A DNA stretch of 64,000 nt, taken from positions 1 through 64,000 of the forward strand of contig NZ_DASVSF010000086.1 in the NCBI RefSeq assembly GCF_036388275.1, read 5' to 3'. Every line of letters begins with the position of its first letter. The stretch's first letter is position 1. The notes under the pieces were generated by a model, which saw only the letters and a list, made by a program, of their open reading frames with translations, ran no database searches and was not told the origin of the DNA. This DNA is from Longimicrobium sp. Its GTDB lineage: Bacteria; Gemmatimonadota; Gemmatimonadetes; Longimicrobiales; Longimicrobiaceae. The position numbers and the translations under genes are program-made. Below, piece by piece: positions 23,942 to 33,135 of this stretch.

Positions 23942-23976
23942 TGTTAGTGGATTGACATCATGTCAATACACTAACA
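23942..23976 (-). promoter_or_regulatory. Long palindromic operator of blaI-3
   Basis: A 35-bp near-perfect palindrome centred on 23959: arms TGTTAGTG, then ATTGACAT, central C, then ATGTCAAT and CACTAACA, with one mismatch per arm. A promoter reading into blaI-3 can be proposed as TTGACC (complement of 23991-23996), 17-bp spacer, TAGTGT (complement of 23968-23973), so the dyad covers the -10 and start region. Its sequence is unrelated to the dyads of blaI-1 and blaI-2. Confidence 0.68.
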
Positions 23977-23992
23977 GGCTCCGCGGATGTGG

Positions 23993-24823
23993 TCAAGGTT
24001 CTCGTTGGCCCAGGGCTCCGTGCCTGGAGATGAAATCCAGGAGAACGGAGGCGAAGCGTTCGGAGGCGACCACCGCCGCAAGGTGGCCCGTACCGTGAAA
24101 GGTGTGCACTTCGGCGCCGGGGTAGAGACGGTGCAGAGCGGCCCGCTCGGCCTGCGGAAAGAACGGATCGTCGTCCGCCTCCACGATCAGCACCGGGTAC
24201 GGCACGGGCCCGAGCGGCTCCCTGCCGAAGCGGTCGCCGGCCTCGGCGGCAATGCGCACGCGGCTCAGGATCGCCGCGCCCGAAAGCCCGGAAACGATCG
24301 CGTGAAATTGCTCGAGCCAGAACGGATCCGCGCCCCGCAGCGCCGTCGCTAGCCGCCGCCGCAGAAGGGCCCGAAGCACCACCTCGGGGATCATCTCCAG
24401 CAGCCGGACCGCCCATCGTCGTCCGCGCATCGGTTCGGGCGCACCCGTGTGAGAAAGGATGAGCGAATGCGTCCGCTCCGGGTGCATCCTCGCGAATGCC
24501 TGCGCGACGAGCCCCCCGTACGACCCGCCGGCGACCACCGCGCGATCCACCCCCGCGTGGTCCAGGACGGCGGCCAGCCCCCGTACCAGGGAATCCAGGT
24601 CCGAAGCAGCCGGGTAGTCGGGTGCAATCACCCTGGCCCTGCGCTCGAGGGCGGTGATGGCCGTGAACGCGAACTCCGCCACGCCGAGCGCGCCCCCCAG
24701 CAGCAGCACCGCCGGGCCCTCCCGGCCGCCGCGGATGTAGGTCCAGGGCTCGGGACGAGGAACGTGAATCGGCGGGTGCGCGGCTCGAAACGCTTCGAAC
24801 CGGCTTTCGATCGATGTGGGCAT
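23993..24823 (-). CDS. Cytoplasmic alpha/beta hydrolase
   Basis: 276 residues from ATG 24823; no signal peptide. Alpha/beta hydrolase fold with nucleophile GGSYGG in AVVAGGSYGGLVAQAFARM, acid in IVEADDDPFFP and His in GTGHLAAVV. The cap region (RRWAVRLLEMIPEVVLRALLRRR) is helical and basic. Similar to generic HIA-like esterases/lipases; substrate unknown. Single-gene unit between the blaI-3 operator and a repeat-bearing gap. Confidence 0.87.
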   Translation of the reverse strand: MPTSIESRFEAFRAAHPPIHVPRPEPWTYIRGGREGPAVLLLGGALGVAEFAFTAITALERRARVIAPDYPAASDLDSLVRGLAAVLDHAGVDRAVVAGGSYGGLVAQAFARMHPERTHSLILSHTGAPEPMRGRRWAVRLLEMIPEVVLRALLRRRLATALRGADPFWLEQFHAIVSGLSGAAILSRVRIAAEAGDRFGREPLGPVPYPVLIVEADDDPFFPQAERAALHRLYPGAEVHTFHGTGHLAAVVASERFASVLLDFISRHGALGQREP

Positions 24824-25028
24824 CGGGCAGGAAGGTAGGGCGTGGGAGTGGATGGGGCCTGCTGGGGCGACTGAAGTCGCGGCAACGACGGCCCAAAGTC
24901 CGCCTTCGCGGACTGCATCCGCTGGTCGGGTGCGCAACGCCAGCCAAAGCGCATCGAAGTCTCCCCCTACCCTGCGCAGCGGGGGAAGGGGGCCGGGGCG
25001 GGGCCGGAGGGAACCCCACCGGTGTCCA
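24824..25028. repeat. Intergenic stretch with three adjacent hairpins
   Basis: No gene. GCGACT-GA-AGTCGC (24867-24880), AGTCCGC-CTTC-GCGGACT (24897-24914) and a C-rich/G-rich imperfect stem around 24962-24992 lie in one 130-bp block between two minus-strand genes. The third stem resembles the hairpin at 40408-40438. The block looks like a composite intergenic repeat (REP-like) and may also end the upstream UbiB transcript. Confidence 0.45.
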
Positions 25029-26327
25029 TCAATCCCGCAGGTACCGGCGCACGACCTGGCTGGTACGTACCCGCGCGCCGAGCCGGTGGAGCGTCTGGTA
25101 CAGCCCGGTTTCGGCGCGCGCCAGGAACACGTACTCCGGGAGCGCACCGCCGGCGCGGGTCAGCCGAAGCGACTCGGCCGCGTACTCGCGAAGAAACTCG
25201 GCGTCGGAAAAGTCGAATGCGCGTTCGTCGTCGTCGGGCGGGTACACGCGGCCATAGAAGCGCTCCGAGAACTGCACCAGCGCCCGCATGGCGGCATCGC
25301 CCAGGCGCTTTCCGTACAGCGAGTACCGCTCGGCCAGGAGTGCGCGGAAATCGTCGGAGTCCCGCGGGCCCGGGTACAGGAAGATCTTGCGGAGGTTCTC
25401 CACGAACCGGGCAGGCACGTACTTCACGCAGCCGAAATCCACCATGCCGATCGAGCCGTCGTCGTGGAACAGGTAGTTCCCCCAGTTCGGGTCGGCGTGG
25501 AACGCCTGCATGTGCAGGAGCTGGAAATAGAACAGCTCCAGCAGGTTCGCGCCGATGCGGTCCCGGGTTTCGGGCGACGGGTCGCGGGCCAGCACGTCGT
25601 CCAGGTGCCCGCCCTTCAGCCGCGACATCGTAAGCACGCGCTCCGAGGAAAGGTCCCGATAGACGGCGGGGACGGACACGAACCCGAGCGGCTGCAGGCC
25701 CGTCGCGAAGAACTCGATGTTCCCGGCCTCGCGTACGTAGTCCGTCTCGGCCACGATCTCCCTTTCCAGCTCGTCCAGCAGATCCGCCGAGAGCACTTTC
25801 GACAGCTTCGCCGGAAGCGACAACGTGCGCAGCAGCCGGAAGTCGCTGGCGATGGCGTCGCCGATCCCGGGGTACTGGACCTTCACCGCCACTTCGTCGC
25901 CCGCGTGCGTAACCGCCGCGTGCACCTGGCCCAGCGAGGCGGCCGCGAACGGCGTGGCGTCGAACTTCGCGAACACCTGCTCGGGGTTGCGGCCCAGGCT
26001 GGAGCGGAACTGCGCCCTGACCAGGGAAGGGTGCATCCCGGGCGCCTCCATCTGCAGCCGCCCCAGCTCGGCGATCATCTCCTCGGGGAGCACGTCTCCC
26101 TGCAGGCTGAGCGCCTGTCCCAGCTTCATGGCCGGCCCGCGGAGCGAAAGCAGCCCTCCCGTCATCTGCCGCCCGGCGCGTGCATGGGTGGCGCGGAGCT
26201 TCTCGGCCCGCTCCTCCTCGCCCAGGAACATCCGCTGCACGAGGTAGCCGAGGTAGCTGCCGCTCACCCCCGCGCTCATCGCCGCCATGCGCAGCGCCCT
26301 GCGCGCGGCGCCCTCGTCGGCCCCCAT
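25029..26327 (-). CDS. ABC1/UbiB-type atypical protein kinase
   Basis: 432 residues. Signature elements of the ABC1/ADCK/UbiB family: the KxGQ motif (MKLGQALSLQGDVLP), the Ala-rich nucleotide loop AAASLGQVHAA, VAVKVQYPG (Lys), ExD in ELEREIVAETDYVREAGN, HADPNWGNYLF (catalytic loop) and MVDFGCVK (metal-binding DFG). Family members support ubiquinone synthesis or lipid homeostasis through ATPase/kinase activity. Coupled to the TetR gene by an ATGA overlap, so it is under that repressor. Confidence 0.92.
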   Translation of the reverse strand: MGADEGAARRALRMAAMSAGVSGSYLGYLVQRMFLGEEERAEKLRATHARAGRQMTGGLLSLRGPAMKLGQALSLQGDVLPEEMIAELGRLQMEAPGMHPSLVRAQFRSSLGRNPEQVFAKFDATPFAAASLGQVHAAVTHAGDEVAVKVQYPGIGDAIASDFRLLRTLSLPAKLSKVLSADLLDELEREIVAETDYVREAGNIEFFATGLQPLGFVSVPAVYRDLSSERVLTMSRLKGGHLDDVLARDPSPETRDRIGANLLELFYFQLLHMQAFHADPNWGNYLFHDDGSIGMVDFGCVKYVPARFVENLRKIFLYPGPRDSDDFRALLAERYSLYGKRLGDAAMRALVQFSERFYGRVYPPDDDERAFDFSDAEFLREYAAESLRLTRAGGALPEYVFLARAETGLYQTLHRLGARVRTSQVVRRYLRD

Positions 26328-27007
26328 CAGATCCCCCCTTCGCGCAGGAACGTCGTCCCGAAGCGGAGCGAGCGGTCCAGGAAGGCGAGCGTGTTCTGCT
26401 TGGCCGGCGAGGAATCGTGAAGCCAGTACAGGAGCACGCCCAGGTAGTAGATCCAGAACGCCTGGGGCGCGATCCAGCCGAGCTGGCGCGCCCGCCGCTT
26501 GGGCAGCGACTCCTCGATCAGGTCCTGCACGAAGTCCAGGTACCGGGCCCGCAGCTCCAGCGCGCGCGGGCTGAGCGCCAGCTTGGACGACGGCCGGAGC
26601 GCCCGCACGAAGGCGGCGCCGATGAAGCTTTCGTAGGGGGCCAGGTACTCGATCTGGCTGTGCACCAGCGCGAAGAGCTTTTCCTCGAGCGCGGCGCCTT
26701 TCAACGTGGGGTCGGCGCGCACGGTGGCGATGGCGTGGTCCACCTCGGCTTCGAAGAAGTGAAGCGCGATGTCGTCCTTGGTTTCGAAGTAGTTGAAGAC
26801 CGTGCCTTCGGCCACCCCGGCCTTCATGGCGATCTCGCGCGTGGTCGTCGCTTCGAAGCCCTTGCTTTCGAACAGCTCCAGGGCCGCCGAGACGATGCTC
26901 TCGCGCGTCGCCGTCTTGTTCCGCGCACGCCGCCCCGTGATGGGCCGCACCGCCGCGGGGGTGGAATGCGGCTCCGGAGGCACGTCGGGGGTGAATGGAT
27001 CCTGCAT
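26327..27007 (-). CDS. TetR family regulator of the UbiB-like kinase
   Basis: 226 residues from ATG 27007 (AAGGA upstream). The extra upstream codons up to 27091 would run through the operator. HTH region: ATRESIVSAALELFESKGFEATTTREIAMKAGVAEGTVFNYFETKDDIALHFF at about residues 31-85. The C-terminal domain is helical. It lies directly upstream of and overlaps the UbiB-like gene. A perfect 12-bp-arm palindrome over its promoter indicates autorepression. Confidence 0.93.
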   Translation of the reverse strand: MQDPFTPDVPPEPHSTPAAVRPITGRRARNKTATRESIVSAALELFESKGFEATTTREIAMKAGVAEGTVFNYFETKDDIALHFFEAEVDHAIATVRADPTLKGAALEEKLFALVHSQIEYLAPYESFIGAAFVRALRPSSKLALSPRALELRARYLDFVQDLIEESLPKRRARQLGWIAPQAFWIYYLGVLLYWLHDSSPAKQNTLAFLDRSLRFGTTFLREGGI

Positions 27008-27056
27008 GGGTCCCGGTCCTTTCGAGCGAGGGGTGCACGCGCCGCCCATCAAAACA

Positions 27057-27101
27057 TGAGTGCGCTCACTTATAAATATGAGCGCACTCACCTTTCGTCA
27101 A
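27057..27101 (-). promoter_or_regulatory. TetR promoter with twin operator arms
   Basis: On the minus strand TTGACG (complement of 27096-27101), 17-bp spacer, TATTTA (complement of 27073-27078). Perfect 12-bp arms TGAGTGCGCTCA (27057-27068) and TGAGCGCACTCA (27079-27090) flank the -10, one in the spacer and one after it. Each arm is itself nearly palindromic, so two dimers could bind. Confidence 0.75.
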
Positions 27102-27358
27102 GGACGGCTCGTGACCGGGTCACTGGCGCGCGGCCTTCCCGGCGCCTCGCTCGATCGTTCCGGCCCGCCACTCCCCCACGTCGAGGCGCCGCGGCAGGTC
27201 GAGCCGGGTCTGGCGGGAACTGCCTCCCCCCCACACGATCCCGCCGCGCCGCGGGTGACGTGGCCGGGCGGTCGCTCCACACGCCACGAAAGGTTATTGT
27301 CACTCGTGATTCGGGGGCACGTCGGGGTGCCGCCCCCAGAACCCTTCTTTTCTCAGCG
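27102..27358. other. Intergenic stretch between divergent genes
   Basis: About 250 bases with no gene. It should carry the promoter of the TonB-domain gene, but no convincing -35/-10 pair could be chosen. A small dyad, GTGACCGGGTCAC, lies near 27110-27122. Confidence 0.4.
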
Positions 27359-28057
27359 ATGATTCCGATGCGCGTCCTGCTCTGTGCCCTGGCCCTGCTT
27401 TGCACCGCACCCTCGCTCTCCGCGCAGGGATGCAGCTGGGAGCGCGACCGTCCCGCACGCGGCCGCGAGGCGCGTGAGGACTCCATCCGCAAGTCCGTTC
27501 AGGCCGCCAACCGCCAGGCGCTGCTGGACGCCGCGACCGCCGCGGGAGTGCGCGAGCCGCGCGGTGTCGTGGTCTTCTCCGTGGAGCGCAACGGGAGCGA
27601 CCCCTTTCTGCGCATCTTCGAAGGCAACCTCGATGCGCCCACGCTGACGAGCGTGCTGCCCGGGATCGTGGAGCGCGCGGTCCAGATCCCGCAACGTGGG
27701 CCGGGGCGAATCACCCTGTTCACCCGCTTCGATACCCTGCCGCTGCCCCCGGCGCGCGCGGACGGCAAGCGGCACGAGTGCCCCCCTGTGCTGACCAACC
27801 GGGACGTACTCCAGAGCGCGCTGAGCAACTGGTTCCAGCAGCAGGGGCCGGCTGCAACCCTGCCCGGCACAATCCACCTGAGCATGTTCGTTGGCCGCGA
27901 CGGGCGGGTGCTGCATTCCGAGCTCCAGCGGCGGAGCGGAAACGCCGCATTGGACCGGTTCACCCTGGGGCTGGTTCCCATGCTCACCTTCCGCGGCGCC
28001 ACGGTGGACGGTGTGCCTGCGGACGTGTGGGTGCAGCTCCCGATCCGCCTGCGCTAG
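27359..28057 (+). CDS. Exported protein with TonB-like C-terminal domain
   Basis: 232 residues. Signal peptide MIPMRVLLCALALLCTAPSLSAQ, so unlike a true TonB it has no retained membrane anchor. The last 65 residues read as a TonB C-terminal fold: TIHLSMFVGRDGRVLHSELQRRSGN, then ALDRFTLGLVPMLTFRGATVDGVPADVWVQLPI. The middle has no recognised family. A second ATG at 27368 would give a slightly shorter signal. No clear RBS before either. Possibly a periplasmic accessory of energy transduction. Confidence 0.8.
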   Translation: MIPMRVLLCALALLCTAPSLSAQGCSWERDRPARGREAREDSIRKSVQAANRQALLDAATAAGVREPRGVVVFSVERNGSDPFLRIFEGNLDAPTLTSVLPGIVERAVQIPQRGPGRITLFTRFDTLPLPPARADGKRHECPPVLTNRDVLQSALSNWFQQQGPAATLPGTIHLSMFVGRDGRVLHSELQRRSGNAALDRFTLGLVPMLTFRGATVDGVPADVWVQLPIRLR

Positions 28058-28133
28058 CGGCCGGCCCGGCGCGCCCGGCGTAAGGACCTGCCGCCCGGCG
28101 TAGCGTCGCCAAGAAGGCATCGGAGAGGGAGCA

Positions 28134-29252
28134 ATGCACGACGGATCTGTGAACGCCCCGACGGGGACGATGTCCATCGAGGAGAATCAGCTTCTCGCTG
28201 ATATGTCCGGCGAGGTGCGCGAAGAGATCGCGCGCCTGGCAGAGGTGATCGATGTCGCGGAAGGCGAGGTTCTCTTCGACCTGGAAGATGAATCGGACGA
28301 GATGTACCTCGTCCTGGGCGGAAGGATCTGGCTCGGACGCGGCGAGGGCGAGCGCAGGGTGACCTTCGCCATGGCGGGTCCCGGCGACTTCTTCGGGGAG
28401 ATGTCCTACTTCGCGCCAGCGCCACGCTCCGCCCGCGCGCAGGCCGTGACTCCGGCGCGGGTTGCCCGATTGGACAGGGCGGCGATCGAGCGGGCGCTCG
28501 AGCTCGCGCCGGCGTTGTTCACCCGGAATGCCATGTCCGCATTCATCCGGCGCGTCAGGGCCAGCAACGACGACCGGGTGCGGGAAGCGCTGCAACAGGA
28601 GCGGCTGCAGATCGTCGGCCGAACGGCCTTGGGCATCGTCCACGACCTGAAGAACCCGATCAGCGTGGTGCACGTGGCGGCTGCCTGCCTGGAAGATGGC
28701 ATCCCTCTCCAGGATGTGCCGGGGCGACTGCGGCGTGCCGCGGAATCCATGACCGGGATGCTCGATGGGCTTCTTGCGTTCACGCGTGGCGACGCGGGTC
28801 TCCAGGTCCAGCCGGTATCGTTGCGAAGCCTGCTGCTCCCGCTCGAGGAGCAGGCGCTGGAAGGGATGGAGCGACGCGGCGTACAGGTGGAGAGAGACCT
28901 GGATCCCGACCTCGTCATCACCGCCGATCCGGGCCGCCTCTCGCGGGCACTGCTGAACATCGTGAAGAACGCGGGCGAGGTGATGCCGGACGGCGGCCGG
29001 CTGTCCCTCACGGTGCGGCAGGAAGGTTTGGATGTCGTGTTCTCCATCGCCGATACGGGCGGCGGGATCCCGGAGGAGGTCCTCCCCACGCTCTTCGACG
29101 CCTTCGTAACGCACGGCAAATCGGGCGGCACAGGCCTGGGCATGTCGATTACGAAGAGCTTTGTCGAGGCACACGGCGGCACGATCGAAGTTCAGAACGT
29201 TCGCGGTACGGGAGCCACCTTCGTGGTCCGCCTCCCACAGGTCTCGCCCTGA
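28134..29252 (+). CDS. Sensor histidine kinase with N-terminal cyclic-nucleotide-binding domain
   Basis: 372 residues, soluble. Residues about 18-135 form a cNMP-binding/CRP-like beta barrel (GEVLFDLEDESDEMYLVLGGRIWLG, GDFFGEMSYFAPAPRSARAQAV). The kinase part has the H-box GIVHDLKNPISVVH, an N-box ALLNIVKNAGEVMPDGG, G1 ADTGGGIP and G2 GGTGLGMSITKS. Ligand in the first domain is not certain, since the Arg of the cAMP cassette is followed by SARA as in cNMP binders. No response regulator is adjacent. Ends at a bidirectional terminator. Confidence 0.92.
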   Translation: MHDGSVNAPTGTMSIEENQLLADMSGEVREEIARLAEVIDVAEGEVLFDLEDESDEMYLVLGGRIWLGRGEGERRVTFAMAGPGDFFGEMSYFAPAPRSARAQAVTPARVARLDRAAIERALELAPALFTRNAMSAFIRRVRASNDDRVREALQQERLQIVGRTALGIVHDLKNPISVVHVAAACLEDGIPLQDVPGRLRRAAESMTGMLDGLLAFTRGDAGLQVQPVSLRSLLLPLEEQALEGMERRGVQVERDLDPDLVITADPGRLSRALLNIVKNAGEVMPDGGRLSLTVRQEGLDVVFSIADTGGGIPEEVLPTLFDAFVTHGKSGGTGLGMSITKSFVEAHGGTIEVQNVRGTGATFVVRLPQVSP

Positions 29253-29281
29253 TACTTGCTCCGAAAACCGAGCTCACGAAA

Positions 29282-29313
29282 AACGGGGGCATCACTGTAG
29301 CGATGCCCCCGTT
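29282..29313. terminator. Bidirectional intrinsic terminator
   Basis: Perfect 12-bp stem, AACGGGGGCATC with GATGCCCCCGTT and an 8-base loop, between two convergent genes. On the minus strand the stem is followed by a T5 run, so it is strongest for the gene ending at 29335. Confidence 0.82.
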
Positions 29314-29334
29314 CTCGTACGCGGCACGTGAAGG

Positions 29335-29793
29335 CTACGGAGCAGCCTTGGCTACCGCGGTCAGATAGTGCACTCCGATCGGGTACTCGGGATAATCGTG
29401 CCCGGGCCAGTTCGGGACTTCCCGCAAATCCCCGGTCTCACCCACTTGGATAAAGCTCGTCGAGACCACGAGCCGGTCGCCCACTCGGACGTTCAGCGCG
29501 TCGAACGCGGATTGCACCTGGGTCGTCAACGCCTCGACAACGCGGTTGACGTCGTGCGGATCGCCGTTTTCGGAGTAGCGGACGCGGTCAAGGATCAACA
29601 AGGCCACTCCACTGGGCTGCCGATTGATGGAGCGCACGATCACGACCTCGGACTCGATGTTCTCGTGTGCGGGCCGCGGGCCCCGATACACCCCGGTCAA
29701 CACGGCGAAAACACTGTCGCAGGCGCCTGTCGCCACACTCGCCAGGAGCGTCGCAGTCAGGACGAGACCGCGGAAGAGAGCACGTCGGTTCAT
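29335..29793 (-). CDS. Small putative lipoprotein of unknown function
   Basis: 152 residues from ATG 29793. N-terminus MNRRALFRGLVLTATLLASVATGAC has a basic region, a hydrophobic core and Cys25 in a weak lipobox. The mature part contains VVIVRSINRQPSGVALLILDRV and RVGDRLVVSTSFIQVGETGDLREV and has no family I recognise. Monocistronic, with a good promoter at 29866-29893 and a terminator after it. Confidence 0.75.
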   Translation of the reverse strand: MNRRALFRGLVLTATLLASVATGACDSVFAVLTGVYRGPRPAHENIESEVVIVRSINRQPSGVALLILDRVRYSENGDPHDVNRVVEALTTQVQSAFDALNVRVGDRLVVSTSFIQVGETGDLREVPNWPGHDYPEYPIGVHYLTAVAKAAP

Positions 29794-29865
29794 CTGTCTT
29801 TGAATGCGTGAGAGTGGACCCATTAAACGTATGTATGTGCACAAAGTGAGCTGGGTTTTAAGATA

Positions 29866-29893
29866 AGATTATCGTTTGCGCTCACGATGTCAA
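29866..29893 (-). promoter_or_regulatory. Promoter of the small lipoprotein gene
   Basis: On the minus strand TTGACA (complement of 29888-29893), 16-bp spacer, TAATCT (complement of 29866-29871), in an AT-rich 80-bp patch 73 bp upstream of the start codon. Confidence 0.65.
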
Positions 29894-30001
29894 GCTTGTG
29901 TGTGGGTGGGGGCGTTTTGACGGCCTACAGAGAGGAGACCGCCGGTTCCGCCCACGACCCCGGGCGCGAGTTGGGCTCCATGGCGTTCCTGAGGTACGTG
30001 C

Positions 30002-30037
30002 GCAGAGGGCACCGGGGTCGTCCCCGGTGCCCTCTGC
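30002..30037 (-). terminator. Hairpin ending the peptide-transporter operon
   Basis: Perfect 16-bp stem (GCAGAGGGCACCGGGG and its complement) with a TCGT tetraloop, 25 bp after the last ATPase gene. No T-run follows on the minus strand. It probably acts as transcript end or stabiliser. Confidence 0.75.
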
Positions 30038-30061
30038 AGTTCCATTCACGCCGCGTCCCGC

Positions 30062-31323
30062 CTACTGCAGGACCGGCAGCGGGTCCTTGCCGTTGAAGCC
30101 GGCCCCCAGCGGCACCTTGATGCAGGCCGCGAAGTGGCCGCCGCCCTTGTCGGCCAGGGGCGGGACGATGCTCGCGCAGTCCGCGTCCTTGAGCGGATGC
30201 TGGCAGCGCGGGTGGAACGGGCACCCCGGCGGCGGGTTGGCCGGCGAGGGCACGTCGCCCTGCAGCACGATGCGCTCGCGCCGCACCCGCGGGTCGGGGA
30301 TGGGCACGGCCGATAGCAGCGCCTGCGTGTACGGCATCAGCGGGTTGCGGTACATCTCGCCCGATTCGGCGATCTCCACGATGCGCCCCAGGTACATCAC
30401 CGCCACGCGATCGGAGATGTGCTCCACCACCGACAGGTCGTGCGCGATGAACAGGAAGCTCAGCCCGAACTCCGTCTGAAGGTCCTGGAGCAGGTTGATC
30501 ACCTGCGCCTGCACCGATACGTCCAGCGCCGACACCGGCTCGTCGCACACGATCAGCTCCGGCTCCACCGCCAGCGCCCGGGCGATTCCCAGCCGCTGCC
30601 GCTGCCCGCCCGAGAACTCGTGCGGGTAGCGGATGGCGTGCTCCGGCCGCAGCCCCACGATGCGCAGCAGCTCGGCGATGCGGTCCTTGGCCTTTTGCCC
30701 CGTGGCGATGCCGTGGACGGAAAGCACCTCGCGCAGCATGTCGCTGATGGTCATGCGCGGGTTCAGCGAGCTGTACGGGTCCTGGAAAACGATCTGCACC
30801 CGCCGCCGCATCGTCCGCAGCTCGGCCTTGTCCATCTCGAAGATGTTGCGCCCCTCGAACAGCGCCGCGCCGGCCGTGGGCTCGATCAGGCGCAGCACCG
30901 CGCGCCCCATGGTGCTCTTGCCGCAGCCGGACTCGCCCACGATCCCCAGCGTTTCGCCCTTCTTCAAGAAGAACGACACGCCGTCCACCGCCTTGACGTC
31001 GCCCACGTGGCGGTTGAAGAACCCCTTCTTGATGGGGAAGTACTTCTTCAGCCCGCGCACCACCAGCAGCGCCTCGGGCGGCGGCTCCATGTCGTCGGGC
31101 GTTTCGCCGCGCAGGTCGCTGTCGCCCTTGGCGGGGGGCAGCTCCGGGCGCTCCGGCGGCGTCTTGTGCACCGCGTCGCGCGACGCCCCGTCCGCCACCG
31201 TACGTTCCACACCCGCGCCCACCAGCGGCGACGACGCGGCGGCCGGCTCGCTGCCGCCGCTGCGCTGTCCGTCGGCCGCACCCTGGCCGCCGGCGGGGGT
31301 GCGCCCCTCGGGAGCGTTCGCCA

Positions 31324-31324
<1 letters not shown>
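30062..31324 (-). CDS. Dipeptide/oligopeptide ABC transporter ATPase (DppF/OppF-like)
   Basis: 420 residues. The first 85 residues are a Pro/Ala-rich disordered extension. The ABC domain has Walker A GESGCGKST, Q-loop FQDPYSSLNPRM, signature FSGGQRQRLGIARAL, Walker B LIVCDEPVSALD and H-loop IAHD. The C-terminal oligopeptide extension has CPFHPRC. Together with the OppD-like ATPase it drives peptide import. ATGA overlap with the gene before. Last gene of the operon. Confidence 0.93.
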
Positions 31325-32483
<1,159 letters not shown>

Positions 32484-32499
<16 letters not shown>

Positions 32500-33086
32500 T
32501 CCCTGAACGCCGCCCATTCGTTCGGCTTCTCCGTCCACATCCACGCTGGATCGATCCACAGCCCCGGGATCACCTCGCTGGCCACGCGCGGCGGGTCTCC
32601 CAGCGGCACGGGCGCGTACGCGCCCGCAGCCAGCCGGAAGACCTCCACCGTCTCCGCGTCCGGGTCGATGATCCAGTATTCCCGCACGCCGCTCTGGGCG
32701 TATTCCACGAACTTGTCGCGCCGGTCGCGCACCCGGCTGTCCGGGCTGATCAGCTCCACCGCCAGGTCTACCGGCCCGTCCACGAAAGTGCGCTTGAACC
32801 GGTGCTCGTTGTCGGGCGCCAGGTAGAACACGTCCGGCTCGCGCGCCACCTTGGGGCTGAGCCGTACCTGGAACCCTGCCTGCCCCACCAGGCCGCCGAT
32901 CCCCTTCTGCGCGACGAAGCCGCTGATCGCCTTGTACAGAAATCCCCAGATCAGCAGGTGCCGGTCCGTCTGCGGGCTCATCTCCACCACCTTCCCGTCC
33001 ACCCATTCCGCGCGAACCCCGTCGTACGCCCGGAGGAAGTCCTCGTAGCTCACCGCGTCGGCCGTTCCGTGCGCCTGCGCGATCAT
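32484..33086 (-). CDS. Uma2 family (DUF820) putative nuclease (copy 2)
   Basis: 200 residues from ATG 33086, the usual length and start register of the family; a longer form from 33131 is possible. Conserved elements: YEDFLRAYDGVRAEWVDGKVVEMSP, AREPDVFYL, DLAVELISPDSRVRDRRDKFVEYAQSGVREYWIIDPDAETVEVFRL. The E-VELISP-D-K pattern is the PD-(D/E)XK-like core of Uma2. The family is common in multicellular or complex bacteria and its role is unknown. It lies between the permease and ATPase genes of the peptide importer. Confidence 0.9.
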
Positions 33087-33135
33087 CGCGGTCCCATCCT
33101 GCCGGGGTGCCCGCCTCTCACGAGTTGCCATTCCC

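Noticed and set aside
26180..27358. Plus-strand frame continuous with the TonB-domain gene
   Set aside because: It runs antisense through the TetR and UbiB genes and lacks domain character before residue MIPMRVLL.
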